Positions 1 through 6,578 of a stretch of 7,028 bases of DNA are shown here, piece after piece (positions within the stretch are counted from its first letter, which is position 1; the number at the start of each line of letters is the position of its first letter). The notes beneath the pieces were generated by a model. It did not search any database. It saw nothing but the letters and a program-made list of their open reading frames with translations, and was not told the DNA's origin. The DNA is from Allocoleopsis sp036703385 (GTDB lineage Bacteria > Cyanobacteriota > Cyanobacteriia > Cyanobacteriales > Coleofasciculaceae), in the NCBI RefSeq assembly GCF_036703385.1, contig NZ_DATNPA010000173.1, positions 1-7,028 of the forward strand, in the 5' to 3' direction. A program made the translations under genes and the position numbers.

Positions 1-1
1 G

Positions 2-1231
2 TTTCGTGTTCCTGTTGCAGGTAACTTTAGGATTTCTGGCCCTCTGACCAATATCAATGCTGCCACAATTCAGGGAACCGGTTCTGGGAGTTTAAATGTT
101 GCAGGCGGAACCGTTAGAGCTACCAATATCCAACTCGCCAAAGGTCGCTTCACGGCACAAGTCCAAGCCTCTGGCGTGCAGGTAGGGCGTCTGGCTCAGG
201 TGCCCCCCCAGTTCCGCGTTCCGGTTTCGGGTAACTTTACCCTTTCTGGCCCTCTGACTGAATTTAGTACGGCGAAGGTTCAAGGAACGGGTTCCGGAAG
301 TTTGAATGTCGCCGGAGGAACGGTACGAGCCACCAATATCCAGCTCGCGGACGGTCGCTTTGTAGCAAAAGTTCAAGCCTCTGGGGTAGAGGTACAGCGT
401 CTGGCTCAAGTTCCCCCCCAAGTCAGGGGGCCTTTGTCTGGTAACTTTACCCTTGCTGGCCCTTTAACGGAGTTGAGTACAGCGACGATTCAGGGGAGGG
501 GTTCTGGGAGTTTGAATGTCGCCGGAGGAACGGTAAGGGCAACCAATGTTCAACTGGCGAATGGGAACTTCACCGCTCAAATCCAAGCCTCTGGAGTACC
601 GGTGGAGCGTCTGGCAAAGGTGCCGCCCCAGGTACGGGGGCCTCTCTCTGGCAACTTTAATGTATCCGGTGCGCTGGCGAACTTGAGTCCTTCTACCATT
701 CAGGGAAGCGGTTCTGGAACATTAAATGTCGCTGGCGGTACGGTTAGAGCAACCAATATCCAGCTGGCGAATGGGAACTTCACGGCACAAGTCCAAGCCT
801 CTGGAGTCGAGGTGGGGCGTCTGGCGCAGGTACCCCCCCAGTTTCGCGGTGCTCTCTCTGGAGACTTTAATTTGGCTGGTGCTCTGGCGAACTTGAGTCC
901 TTCTACGATTCAAGGGAGCGGTTCTGGAAGGTTAAATGTGGCTGGAGGGACGGTTAGGGCGACCAATGTCCAACTCGCGGATGGTCGTTTTACGGCTCAA
1001 GTCCAGGCATCTGGGGTAGAAGTAGGGCGTCTGGCGCAGGTGCCACCCCAGTTCCGGGGCGCTCTGACTGGAGACTTTAATCTAGCTGGCTCCCTGGCGA
1101 ATTTAAGTCCTGCCGCGATTGAGGGAAGCGGTTCTGGAACTTTAAGTCTGGCTGGAGGGAGCGTCAAAGCGTCTAACGTACAACTTCGCAACGGTCGTTT
1201 TGTGGCGAATGTCCTGGCATCGGATGTCCCA
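2..1231 (+). repeat. Tandem array of 210-nt in-frame repeats (70 aa) inside tamB
   Basis: Unit boundaries fall exactly every 210 nt: 182-391, 392-601, 602-811, 812-1021 and 1022-1231, preceded by 180 nt of another unit at 2-181. A decayed copy starts at 1232 (LASFSPDLRGRLNGQLDVSG). Each unit reads roughly V-x-RLAQVPPQ, then R-x-PLSGNF, then GSGSLNVAGGTVRATN, then QLADGRF and AQVQASGV. By hand count, units 602-811 and 812-1021 match at 59 of 70 residues and 168 of 210 bases. Most of the differing codons are silent, so the protein sequence is under constraint. The array probably adds length to the beta groove. The number of units to the left of the window is unknown. Confidence 0.95.
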
Positions 1232-4200
1232 TTAGCGAGTTTTTCCCCGGATTTACGAGGACGATTGAATGGTCAGCTCGATGTCTCTGGTTCGCTAGCT
1301 GCCCTTTCTCCTAATGCCATTCAGGCTCGTGGTCAAGTCAATTTCAGTGAAGGCATTGCTATAATTGACCGCTCTCTCACCGCTGCTATTGACTGGAATG
1401 GTCAGCAGCAACAGTTGCAAATTCAACAGGCGACAGCGGAAGGATTTAAGGCCAATGGTGTCGTCAATGTCAACCTGGCAAACCGGGGTTTACAAGCGAT
1501 TAAGGGGTTCGACCTCAATGTTCAAGCCGATAACTTGAACCTCAAACAGTTACCAGCTAGCTTACCTAACGGTATCAATGTAGCAGGACAAGCGGATTTT
1601 AACGGTCGCATTGCGGGAACTGTTAGCACTCCGAATGTCAACGGAACTCTCGCACTGCGGAATTTTGCCGTTGATGGTCTAACGTTTGAATCCCGGCTGG
1701 CAGGAAGTATCAATACTGTAGCGGGACAACCGTTGAACCTGAAGCTGGCGGGTGAGAATGACCGGATTGAGGTGGCGCTAGGGGCAGACTATCGCCCAGT
1801 CTCCTTTGATATTAAGCGAGGCGAGACGATCGCACAGGGCAGGCGACAAGGGGATGTCCTGCAAGTTACAACCGAAAAATTCCCCATTGCTCTGCTCAAA
1901 CAGCTAACCCCTGTACCCCCCGCTATTGCCACCCAACCCTTACAAGGAGACATCTCTGGCAACCTGGATGTCAATCTCAAAACGTTTGATATTACTCTGA
2001 ATAATATTGCGATCGTAGGCCCGATCTTTAATGCGCGTCGCGGCGAGTCGTCTCCAGCCGCTAATAATCAATACTTCCTTTCCGGTAAAATTGCCCGAAC
2101 GGCAGCGGGTCCTCAATTCCAAAACGTTCAGCTTAACGTGAAGCAGGGAGAACTTTCGGTTGTTGTTGCAGCGCTGCAAGCCTTTCAACTCATCAAGCTT
2201 ACTCCAGCTAAACTGAGCTTCAATGCGACGGGTGATACGTTGGTGTCACCCATACTCTTGCAAGACGTACCCCTGCAAACTCAGCTGCGGCGTCTATCAG
2301 AAATCAAGGCACTGGAGGAACAGCAGAGTGAGCAGCGTGAAGCTTCATCCGTCTTACCCGACCTCGCTCAACTCAAGGGTAATTTCACGGGTACCGTAAC
2401 CGTGGATGGCTCTTTGGCTTCTGGTGTTAGCGCCAAAATTAATATCGAAGGTCAAAATTGGGCATGGGATACCTATAAAGTTAACCAGGTGAGTGTCTTG
2501 GGTGAAGGTCAATTTCAGAATGGCGTCCTCTCCCTCTTACCCCTGCGCATCCAATCCGGAAACAGTCTCATCTCCTACTCCGGCACGATAGGCGGCGATG
2601 CACAATCGGGTCAGCTCCAGTTGCAAAATATCCCGATTGACCAACTCCAAGGGATTCTCTCCAAAGTTCCCAACGTACCGCCCAATCTAGTTGGCTTCAC
2701 GGGGTTGTTGAACGCTACCGCTACACTTTCCGGTAGCATTAAAAATCCCCAAGCTAGAGGGGTACTTACCCTCGCTGATGCAACGCTCAACCGGACAAAA
2801 GTGCAGGAAGCGCTCGGCACTTTCAGTTACAACGACGCCCGCCTCAACTTTAACAGTGAGTTCAGGCTTGCCGAATCTCAAAATCCCCTGACCATTGGCG
2901 GTAGTATCCCCTTCAAGCTACCGGTTGCCACAGTTGCACCGGCTAGCAACAAGCTCAACCTCAGTATCAATGTGCAAAATGATGGAATTGCGCTATTGAA
3001 TCTCTTCACCGGAGGACAAGTTAGCTGGGTGAATGGCAATGGCAATGTACAGGTTGAGGTTGGTGGAATCTTGAATCAGCAGACGAATCGACCCGAACAA
3101 CTGGTGGCTAATGGTAGCGCCACGATAGAGAATGCCACCATCCAAGCGTCCGCACTACCCGACCCCCTCACGAATGTAAAAGGTAAAGTGCAGTTCAACT
3201 TTGACAATATTGAGATTGCTGAACAGCTGACGGGTCAGTACAGTGGGGGTACGATAACGGCAATGGGAACTCTCCCCATTTCTCAGGGAGCATCCTCAGA
3301 TAAGCAAATCGCGTTGAATATTGGTGAGCTGGGATTAAACCTGAAAGGACTTTATCGGGGTCGTGTCCAGGGGAATGTGGCGATCGCAGGCACGGCACTA
3401 AACCCTAAAATTGGGGGGGAGGTTACCCTGTTTAATGGAAATGTGTCCCTAGCAGAGCAAACGGCGCGTCCAAGCGGTGGCACAGGTGATGGCACAGGCG
3501 GTGGCACAGGTGGTGGTGATTCTACATCATCGAACCGCATCGAGTTCGATAACTTAAAGCTAAAGCTGGATAAAAACATCCAAATCACGAGAGCCCCAAT
3601 CTTAAATTTCCTCGCCGATGGAACACTCACCATCAATGGCTCTCTGGGTAACATCGAGCCAGAGGGAATCATTGATATCAAACGTGGTCAAGTCAATCTG
3701 TTTACCACCCAGTTCCGATTGGCAAGAGGTTATAACAATACTGCCCAGTTTACACGCAAGCAAGGACTAGACCCCAACCTGAATGTGCGCCTGGTGGCAT
3801 CGGTATCCGAAGGCACACAACGGCGGCTTGCAACTGACCCTCTGTCCGCTGAGATTAACGATGCTCCGTCGGTGACGGGTGTTGGCAGTGTGCAATCTGT
3901 TCGTATCCAGGCTAAGGTCGAAGGCCCAGCCAGCCAGCTAACGGATAACCTGGAACTCACCAGTTCGCCATCGCGCACCAAATCAGAAATTGTAGCGCTC
4001 TTGGGGGGTAGCTTTGTCGATACATTAGGTCGAGGAGATACAACACTGGGTTTGGTTAACCTGGCAGGGTCAGCATTGTTAGGTAATGTGCAAAACGTTA
4101 TCGGTGACGCCTTGGGATTGAGTGAGTTTCGCCTATTCCCGACAATTATTACGAATGAAAAACGACGAACGTCTGCTTTAGGGTTGAGTGCTGAAGCAGG

Positions 4201-4369
4201 GGTTGATATCGGACGTAATTTCTCTGTTTCTGTATCCAAGGAGTTAACGACAGATCAGGCGGCTCAGTATGGTCTGCGTTATCGGCTCAACGAGAAGACA
4301 CTTCTGCGCGGTTCAACTGATTTTTCGGGTGATAGTCGGGCGGTAGTCGAGTACGAAACGCGATTTTAG
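2..4369 (+). CDS. tamB: TamB/DUF490 family envelope protein, 5'-truncated by window edge
   Basis: The frame is open from base 2 to a TAG at 4367-4369, giving 1455 residues; the true start lies upstream of the window. The GTG at 176 is internal, because the same repeat pattern continues to its left. Order of parts: one partial and five complete 70-residue repeats (residues 1-410), a long run of AsmA/TamB-like beta-rich segments, a short charged stretch near residues 759-795 (RRLSEIKALEEQ), a Gly/Thr linker (1159-1173), then the conserved C-terminal DUF490-type region containing SEIVALLGG (about 1328) and ending YETRF. A final Phe is usual for proteins contacting the outer-membrane assembly machinery. 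Family knowledge: TamB proteins are anchored in the inner membrane and span the periplasm as a hydrophobic beta groove, working with Omp85/TamA proteins in lipid or outer-membrane protein transport; plant TIC236 is a relative. The N-terminal anchor is not visible here. The family call is firm; the exact substrate is not known. Confidence 0.93.
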   Translation, partial: FRVPVAGNFRISGPLTNINAATIQGTGSGSLNVAGGTVRATNIQLAKGRFTAQVQASGVQVGRLAQVPPQFRVPVSGNFTLSGPLTEFSTAKVQGTGSGSLNVAGGTVRATNIQLADGRFVAKVQASGVEVQRLAQVPPQVRGPLSGNFTLAGPLTELSTATIQGRGSGSLNVAGGTVRATNVQLANGNFTAQIQASGVPVERLAKVPPQVRGPLSGNFNVSGALANLSPSTIQGSGSGTLNVAGGTVRATNIQLANGNFTAQVQASGVEVGRLAQVPPQFRGALSGDFNLAGALANLSPSTIQGSGSGRLNVAGGTVRATNVQLADGRFTAQVQASGVEVGRLAQVPPQFRGALTGDFNLAGSLANLSPAAIEGSGSGTLSLAGGSVKASNVQLRNGRFVANVLASDVPLASFSPDLRGRLNGQLDVSGSLAALSPNAIQARGQVNFSEGIAIIDRSLTAAIDWNGQQQQLQIQQATAEGFKANGVVNVNLANRGLQAIKGFDLNVQADNLNLKQLPASLPNGINVAGQADFNGRIAGTVSTPNVNGTLALRNFAVDGLTFESRLAGSINTVAGQPLNLKLAGENDRIEVALGADYRPVSFDIKRGETIAQGRRQGDVLQVTTEKFPIALLKQLTPVPPAIATQPLQGDISGNLDVNLKTFDITLNNIAIVGPIFNARRGESSPAANNQYFLSGKIARTAAGPQFQNVQLNVKQGELSVVVAALQAFQLIKLTPAKLSFNATGDTLVSPILLQDVPLQTQLRRLSEIKALEEQQSEQREASSVLPDLAQLKGNFTGTVTVDGSLASGVSAKINIEGQNWAWDTYKVNQVSVLGEGQFQNGVLSLLPLRIQSGNSLISYSGTIGGDAQSGQLQLQNIPIDQLQGILSKVPNVPPNLVGFTGLLNATATLSGSIKNPQARGVLTLADATLNRTKVQEALGTFSYNDARLNFNSEFRLAESQNPLTIGGSIPFKLPVATVAPASNKLNLSINVQNDGIALLNLFTGGQVSWVNGNGNVQVEVGGILNQQTNRPEQLVANGSATIENATIQASALPDPLTNVKGKVQFNFDNIEIAEQLTGQYSGGTITAMGTLPISQGASSDKQIALNIGELGLNLKGLYRGRVQGNVAIAGTALNPKIGGEVTLFNGNVSLAEQTARPSGGTGDGTGGGTGGGDSTSSNRIEFDNLKLKLDKNIQITRAPILNFLADGTLTINGSLGNIEPEGIIDIKRGQVNLFTTQFRLARGYNNTAQFTRKQGLDPNLNVRLVASVSEGTQRRLATDPLSAEINDAPSVTGVGSVQSVRIQAKVEGPASQLTDNLELTSSPSRTKSEIVALLGGSFVDTLGRGDTTLGLVNLAGSALLGNVQNVIGDALGLSEFRLFPTIITNEKRRTSALGLSAEAGVDIGRNFSVSVSKELTTDQAAQYGLRYRLNEKTLLRGSTDFSGDSRAVVEYETRF
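3476..3520 (+). repeat. 12-nt tandem repeat encoding a Gly/Thr linker in tamB
   Basis: Three 12-nt units (3476-3487, 3488-3499, 3500-3511; consensus GGTGGCACAGGT) plus a 9-nt partial unit are read in frame as GGTGDGTGGGTGGGD. This forms a flexible low-complexity linker within the C-terminal part of the TamB homologue, between two beta-rich conserved blocks. Because the unit is a multiple of three, slippage would change linker length without breaking the frame. Confidence 0.85.
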
Positions 4370-4381
4370 CCAAATTGTAGG

Positions 4382-4448
4382 GTACGTCAGCGGCAGCGTA
4401 GCGTACTCTATCGTACTCCTAATCACTTTGGAGAGGCTCCTGCTCTCC
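4382..4448. repeat. Inverted repeats just after tamB
   Basis: GTACG at 4382-4386 is the reverse complement of CGTAC at 4402-4406, and CGTAC recurs at 4412-4416. Next comes a perfect 6-bp hairpin, GGAGAG (4430-4435) and CTCTCC (4443-4448), with a 7-nt loop. Neither is followed by a clear T-run, so these are not convincing intrinsic terminators, although they may fold in the 3' end of the tamB transcript. They look like dispersed intergenic repeat material. Confidence 0.5.
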
Positions 4449-4449
4449 T

Positions 4450-4494
4450 CATTAACTTCCTCTGTGTCCTCTGTGACTCTGTGGTTCGTTAATG
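4450..4494. repeat. CATTAAC/GTTAATG inverted repeat enclosing TCCTCTGTG tandem repeats
   Basis: A perfect 7-bp inverted repeat (4450-4456 and 4488-4494) flanks two identical 9-nt units TCCTCTGTG (4458-4466, 4467-4475) and a degenerate third, ACTCTGTG (4476-4483). Strings with this CTCTGTG and GGTTCGTTAA character are, from memory, common intergenic repeats in cyanobacterial genomes; that recollection was not checked. No coding function is supported. Confidence 0.6.
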
Positions 4495-4512
4495 ATTCTC
4501 ACAAAATCAAAT

Positions 4513-4555
4513 CGAAGCGAAGCCTTCGGTGGGTTACGGCTACGCCTAACCCGCC
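4513..4555. repeat. Dispersed palindromic element; possible transcription end for the minus-strand amidase gene
   Basis: There are two adjacent dyads. CGAAG (4513-4517) pairs with CTTCG (4524-4528) across a 6-nt loop. GGTGGGTTA (4528-4536) pairs with TAACCCGCC (4547-4555) with one mismatch; inside it GGC (4538-4540) pairs with GCC (4544-4546). On the minus strand the GC-rich hairpin lies 40-70 nt past the amidase stop codon and is followed by short T-tracts (ATTTGATTTTG), so weak termination there is possible. The sequence resembles a widely dispersed cyanobacterial GGTGGGTTA-type palindrome. Confidence 0.55.
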
Positions 4556-4594
4556 CTACAACTTATACAACTTCCTCTTTTTCTCAGCGACAGC

Positions 4595-5557
4595 CTATTT
4601 TCTCGCCAGGGATTGGCAATCAATGACAATCTCGTTAGTTCTAGGTTGAGCCTGGAGTAATCTCAAAAAAGTCTGTTTGTTAAAGGTTCTGGGATCGCCT
4701 CTTTGACCAGAACGGTCTACAGCTTTATGAGTTGTAATCCGCGAATCAGGTACTCCCGTTTTGGCGACTAACCAGGCCAGAGATTGGTATTGAGCTTGAG
4801 TATAACCACTATGGCGTCTGCGATTATTATTGCCATCGGGTGGTGTTTCTAAAGATACATGGTAGGCAAAATTGTTAACCGAGGGAGGAAGATCAGGGCT
4901 AGTTTGTACCGTTTCCCGTCCATTTTCACCTTCAAAAACGGAGTTCCCCGCCCCAAACGCTCTCATCTCTGGAGGGACGATATAAACAACTTCACCTGAG
5001 CGTTTAATGAGTGCGTGATAACTCACTTGCTGTGAATCAAGCTGATGTGGAGTTTGAAACAAATTAATCGCACTCTTCGCTGAACCCACGGTCTCATGAA
5101 TTACGACAATAGGAGAATATTGGGCAGGTTTGCCATACAAGTCATTCAAAAAACGTTCTCCATAGTTTGTCGGGTCAGCAACAGCGATGGATTCGAGAGG
5201 TTTGTAGTTGTTCAATACTCTTGAATCATCATCTATATTAATTTGTTGATCCATAGATGAATTGGACTTATTTCCACTATTTTCAATCCGCCGAAAGCGA
5301 GTGAGAGTAATTGGACTCAGAGCGACATCAGTAAGTTGATTGGATGTTGCTGTCTTGAGTTCTGGCTTGACAGCACAAGTAGATGGCATTGCTGGAGCAA
5401 GATTTCTTTGAGCAATACTGGATTTGGTAGATAGCTGATTGCGGAGTCCAAACTCGTTATTCAGTACTAGAGCGGTACGCCCTGTCTTCGGGGTAATCAT
5501 GATGGTAGTTAACCACAAAGCTATTAGAAAGAGAAAAGTAACTATATATTGTTTCAT
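4595..5557 (-). CDS. Exported N-acetylmuramoyl-L-alanine amidase (Amidase_2/PGRP fold)
   Basis: This 320-residue protein is predicted to be a zinc hydrolase that cuts the bond between muramic acid and the stem peptide of peptidoglycan. Residues 1-22 (MKQ, then a hydrophobic run) form a signal peptide or membrane anchor with no lipobox, pointing to the periplasm. Residues 25-145 are a polar, probably disordered spacer. The catalytic domain spans about 147-305. IVVIHET supplies zinc ligand H154, ITTHKAVD supplies H277 and RGDPRTF supplies D288, the His/His/Asp pattern of the AmpD/AmiD/T7-lysozyme family. E237 in HVSLET fits the conserved catalytic-side Glu. VSYHALI followed by the GEVVYIVPP strand is also typical. 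The start is ATG at 5555-5557; no Shine-Dalgarno sequence is visible, which is common in cyanobacteria. It is convergent with tamB. Its role (cell separation, wall recycling or spore-like differentiation) cannot be told from the sequence. Confidence 0.9.
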   Translation of the reverse strand: MKQYIVTFLFLIALWLTTIMITPKTGRTALVLNNEFGLRNQLSTKSSIAQRNLAPAMPSTCAVKPELKTATSNQLTDVALSPITLTRFRRIENSGNKSNSSMDQQINIDDDSRVLNNYKPLESIAVADPTNYGERFLNDLYGKPAQYSPIVVIHETVGSAKSAINLFQTPHQLDSQQVSYHALIKRSGEVVYIVPPEMRAFGAGNSVFEGENGRETVQTSPDLPPSVNNFAYHVSLETPPDGNNNRRRHSGYTQAQYQSLAWLVAKTGVPDSRITTHKAVDRSGQRGDPRTFNKQTFLRLLQAQPRTNEIVIDCQSLARK

Positions 5558-5635
5558 GGGCGCATATTGCCGAAAATTTACAATTTTGAATGACGTTCTA
5601 CAGTAAAGCGGGTTCCACAGAGCAATCTAAGTTAC

Positions 5636-5681
5636 ATAATAATACTGTTCTGCTACCCCACTTTATGAGGGGTATTATTAT
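5636..5681. promoter_or_regulatory. 10-bp perfect inverted repeat overlapping the amidase -10 box; possible operator
   Basis: ATAATAATAC (5636-5645) is the exact reverse complement of GTATTATTAT (5672-5681). The right arm covers most of the TATAAT box and the left arm lies about 30 nt into the predicted transcript. Nested within is a second perfect dyad, TACCCC (5654-5659) and GGGGTA (5669-5674). CCCCAC (5656-5661) can instead pair with GTGGGG (5690-5695). The placement suits a repressor site, but the arms are AT-rich and could arise by chance. Confidence 0.45.
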
Positions 5682-5705
5682 ACCTTTGCGTGGGGCTATT
5701 ATCAA
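5677..5705 (-). promoter_or_regulatory. Sigma70-type promoter for the amidase gene
   Basis: On the minus strand there is TTGATA (plus 5700-5705, 5 of 6 consensus bases), then a 17-nt spacer, then a perfect TATAAT (plus 5677-5682). Transcription would start near 5670, leaving a leader of about 110 nt before the ATG at 5557. This is the best promoter in the window. Confidence 0.7.
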
Positions 5706-5729
5706 AAAATATAAGTGAGTCATCAGCGT

Positions 5730-5737
5730 GCGATCGC
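5730..5737. repeat. HIP1 octamer (GCGATCGC)
   Basis: This is the intergenic copy of the highly iterated cyanobacterial palindrome. Other exact copies lie inside tamB (3380-3387) and inside the PIN gene (6850-6857). It supports a cyanobacterial host; no specific role is implied. Confidence 0.9.
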
Positions 5738-5848
5738 AAGTTAGCTGTAGCTCCCTTGTTTCAAAATCTTTCTCTAGAGAGCTTACACTTGAGACTCCCT
5801 TCGATTACCCATTTATTCGATTTTATAGCCCAGACTTCAACTCCTAAT

Positions 5849-5875
5849 CTATAAATTTGATCGGCTAATTTATAG
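5849..5875. promoter_or_regulatory. Perfect 9-bp inverted repeat, CTATAAATT / AATTTATAG
   Basis: CTATAAATT (5849-5857) and AATTTATAG (5867-5875) are exact reverse complements separated by 9 nt. The 10-bp palindrome TAAAATTTTA follows at 5878-5887. This could be a protein-binding site upstream of the HTH/PIN unit, but in AT-rich DNA such symmetry has limited weight and the site is about 230 nt from the start codon. Confidence 0.35.
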
Positions 5876-5949
5876 CGTAAAATTTTATAAGTTTTCGGTC
5901 AAATAAGTAAGGTTCTGTATGAGATTCTCAAATATTTATAAATTAAGTG

Positions 5950-5963
5950 TGATAAAATTATCA
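5950..5963. promoter_or_regulatory. Dyad TGATAA-AA-TTATCA, possible operator
   Basis: There are two perfect 6-bp arms with a 2-nt centre, preceded by the 10-bp palindrome ATTTATAAAT at 5934-5943. Compact dyads of this kind are typical of dimeric HTH regulators. The protein encoded downstream at 6105 has such a domain, and antitoxins commonly repress their own operon. Binding is inferred only. Confidence 0.35.
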
Positions 5964-6033
5964 TCAAAACATCAGGAGATTGGATTGAGCATCTAGTAAA
6001 AGTACAAGATGGAAAAAGTCTATTCCATAAGTT

Positions 6034-6076
6034 GGCGCTAAGGCAGCTTTATTGAAAGTCAGTCTGCTTTAGTGCC
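6034..6076 (+). promoter_or_regulatory. 13-bp leader hairpin upstream of the HTH gene
   Basis: GGCGCTAAGGCAG (6034-6046) pairs along its full length with CTGCTTTAGTGCC (6064-6076) across a 17-nt loop. Eleven pairs are Watson-Crick and the other two are G-U if the plus strand is transcribed; on the minus strand both would be A-C mismatches. This suggests an RNA structure in the leader, ending 28 nt before the ATG at 6105. There is no T-run immediately after it, so it is not a standard terminator. As DNA it could also be an imperfect operator. Confidence 0.5.
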
Positions 6077-6104
6077 GTTTTGCAGTAAATACGCACTTAA
6101 GATC

Positions 6105-6575
6105 ATGACACTCTCTACAGATCGAAATTTACAATCCATTTTACCTACCGAAGATGACGCTGCTCTTGCACGAGCTAGCTACCAGAAATTAGTATCTCTC
6201 ATACAGCTCCAGGAAGCTTACCTGACTATTAAGGCTATGCAAGATGATTCCAAAGAGGAATCGGTTACTATTCCAGCCGAAGCGTTTCGTCTGCTCCTTG
6301 AAATTTTGGCACAGATGGGTCAGGGTAATGCTGTCAAGGTACAGCCAATTAGGCAAGAACTCCATCTCTATGAGGCTGCGGATATCCTTGGCGTCTCTCG
6401 TAGCTATGTAGTAAGTTTACTGGAGTCGGGAGAAATTCCTTACTGGATAGAGGGGACAGTCTACAAGATGCGTTATCACGATGTGATTGACTATAAAAAT
6501 CGGAATGATGCTGAACGAATGAAAGCCCTGGATGAGCTTGCGGCTCAAGCGCAAGAACTCGATATGGGATACTGA
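6105..6575 (+). CDS. MerR/excisionase-type HTH protein, probable antitoxin of a PIN-toxin pair
   Basis: From ATG 6105 the product is 156 residues. A GTG at 6072 would add 11 residues, but it lies inside the leader hairpin and the added residues look unrelated to the family, so ATG is preferred; the ribosome-binding site is weak either way. Residues 16-47 and 58-72 look helical. Residues about 86-132 form a HTH_17-like winged helix: LYEAADILGVSRSYVVSLLESGEIPYW is the classic helix-turn-helix with its turn and wing, followed by KMRYHDVIDY. The tail (AERMKALDELAAQAQELDMGY) is charged and helical and is the likely toxin-contacting segment. The stop codon lies 3 nt before the start of the PIN gene, so the two are surely co-transcribed. 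In known pairs of this arrangement the HTH protein binds both toxin and its own promoter. The antitoxin role is inferred from domain and context. Confidence 0.82.
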   Translation: MTLSTDRNLQSILPTEDDAALARASYQKLVSLIQLQEAYLTIKAMQDDSKEESVTIPAEAFRLLLEILAQMGQGNAVKVQPIRQELHLYEAADILGVSRSYVVSLLESGEIPYWIEGTVYKMRYHDVIDYKNRNDAERMKALDELAAQAQELDMGY

Positions 6576-6578
6576 TGC

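Larger units (their letters stand above)
5706..6104. other. AT-rich intergenic region without a recognisable intact gene
   Basis: The stretch between the amidase promoter and the HTH gene contains one HIP1 site (5730-5737), several AT-rich palindromes (listed separately) and a leader hairpin. Two short open stretches look somewhat protein-like but have no ATG start: minus 5764-5898 and plus 5942-6052. No strong plus-strand promoter could be picked. TTGATC (5857-5862) with TAAAAT (5878-5883) has only a 15-nt spacer. Confidence 0.6.

Noticed and set aside
2..1231. CRISPR-like or satellite DNA interpretation of the 210-nt repeats
   Set aside because: The repeats are contiguous, in frame and diverge mainly at silent sites, so they are coding repeats.
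3730..4239. 169-codon minus-strand open frame, with other antisense frames inside tamB and inside the HTH/PIN genes
   Set aside because: They are shadows of strongly supported genes on the plus strand and show no recognisable domain.
4430..4448. GGAGAG/CTCTCC hairpin as the tamB terminator
   Set aside because: It has a short 6-bp stem and no T-run follows on the plus strand.
4428..4649. 73-codon plus-strand open frame after tamB
   Set aside because: It is made mostly of translated intergenic repeats and overlaps the 3' end of the amidase gene; its composition is not protein-like and there is no ribosome-binding site.
6009..6041. Ten-codon possible leader peptide (MEKVYSISWR) before the hairpin
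   Set aside because: It has no Shine-Dalgarno sequence, and its length and content are within chance; no run of regulatory codons is seen.
6072..6104. GTG 6072 as the start of the HTH protein
   Set aside because: It falls inside the right arm of the leader hairpin and adds 11 residues unlike the rest of the protein; ATG 6105 is the simpler start.
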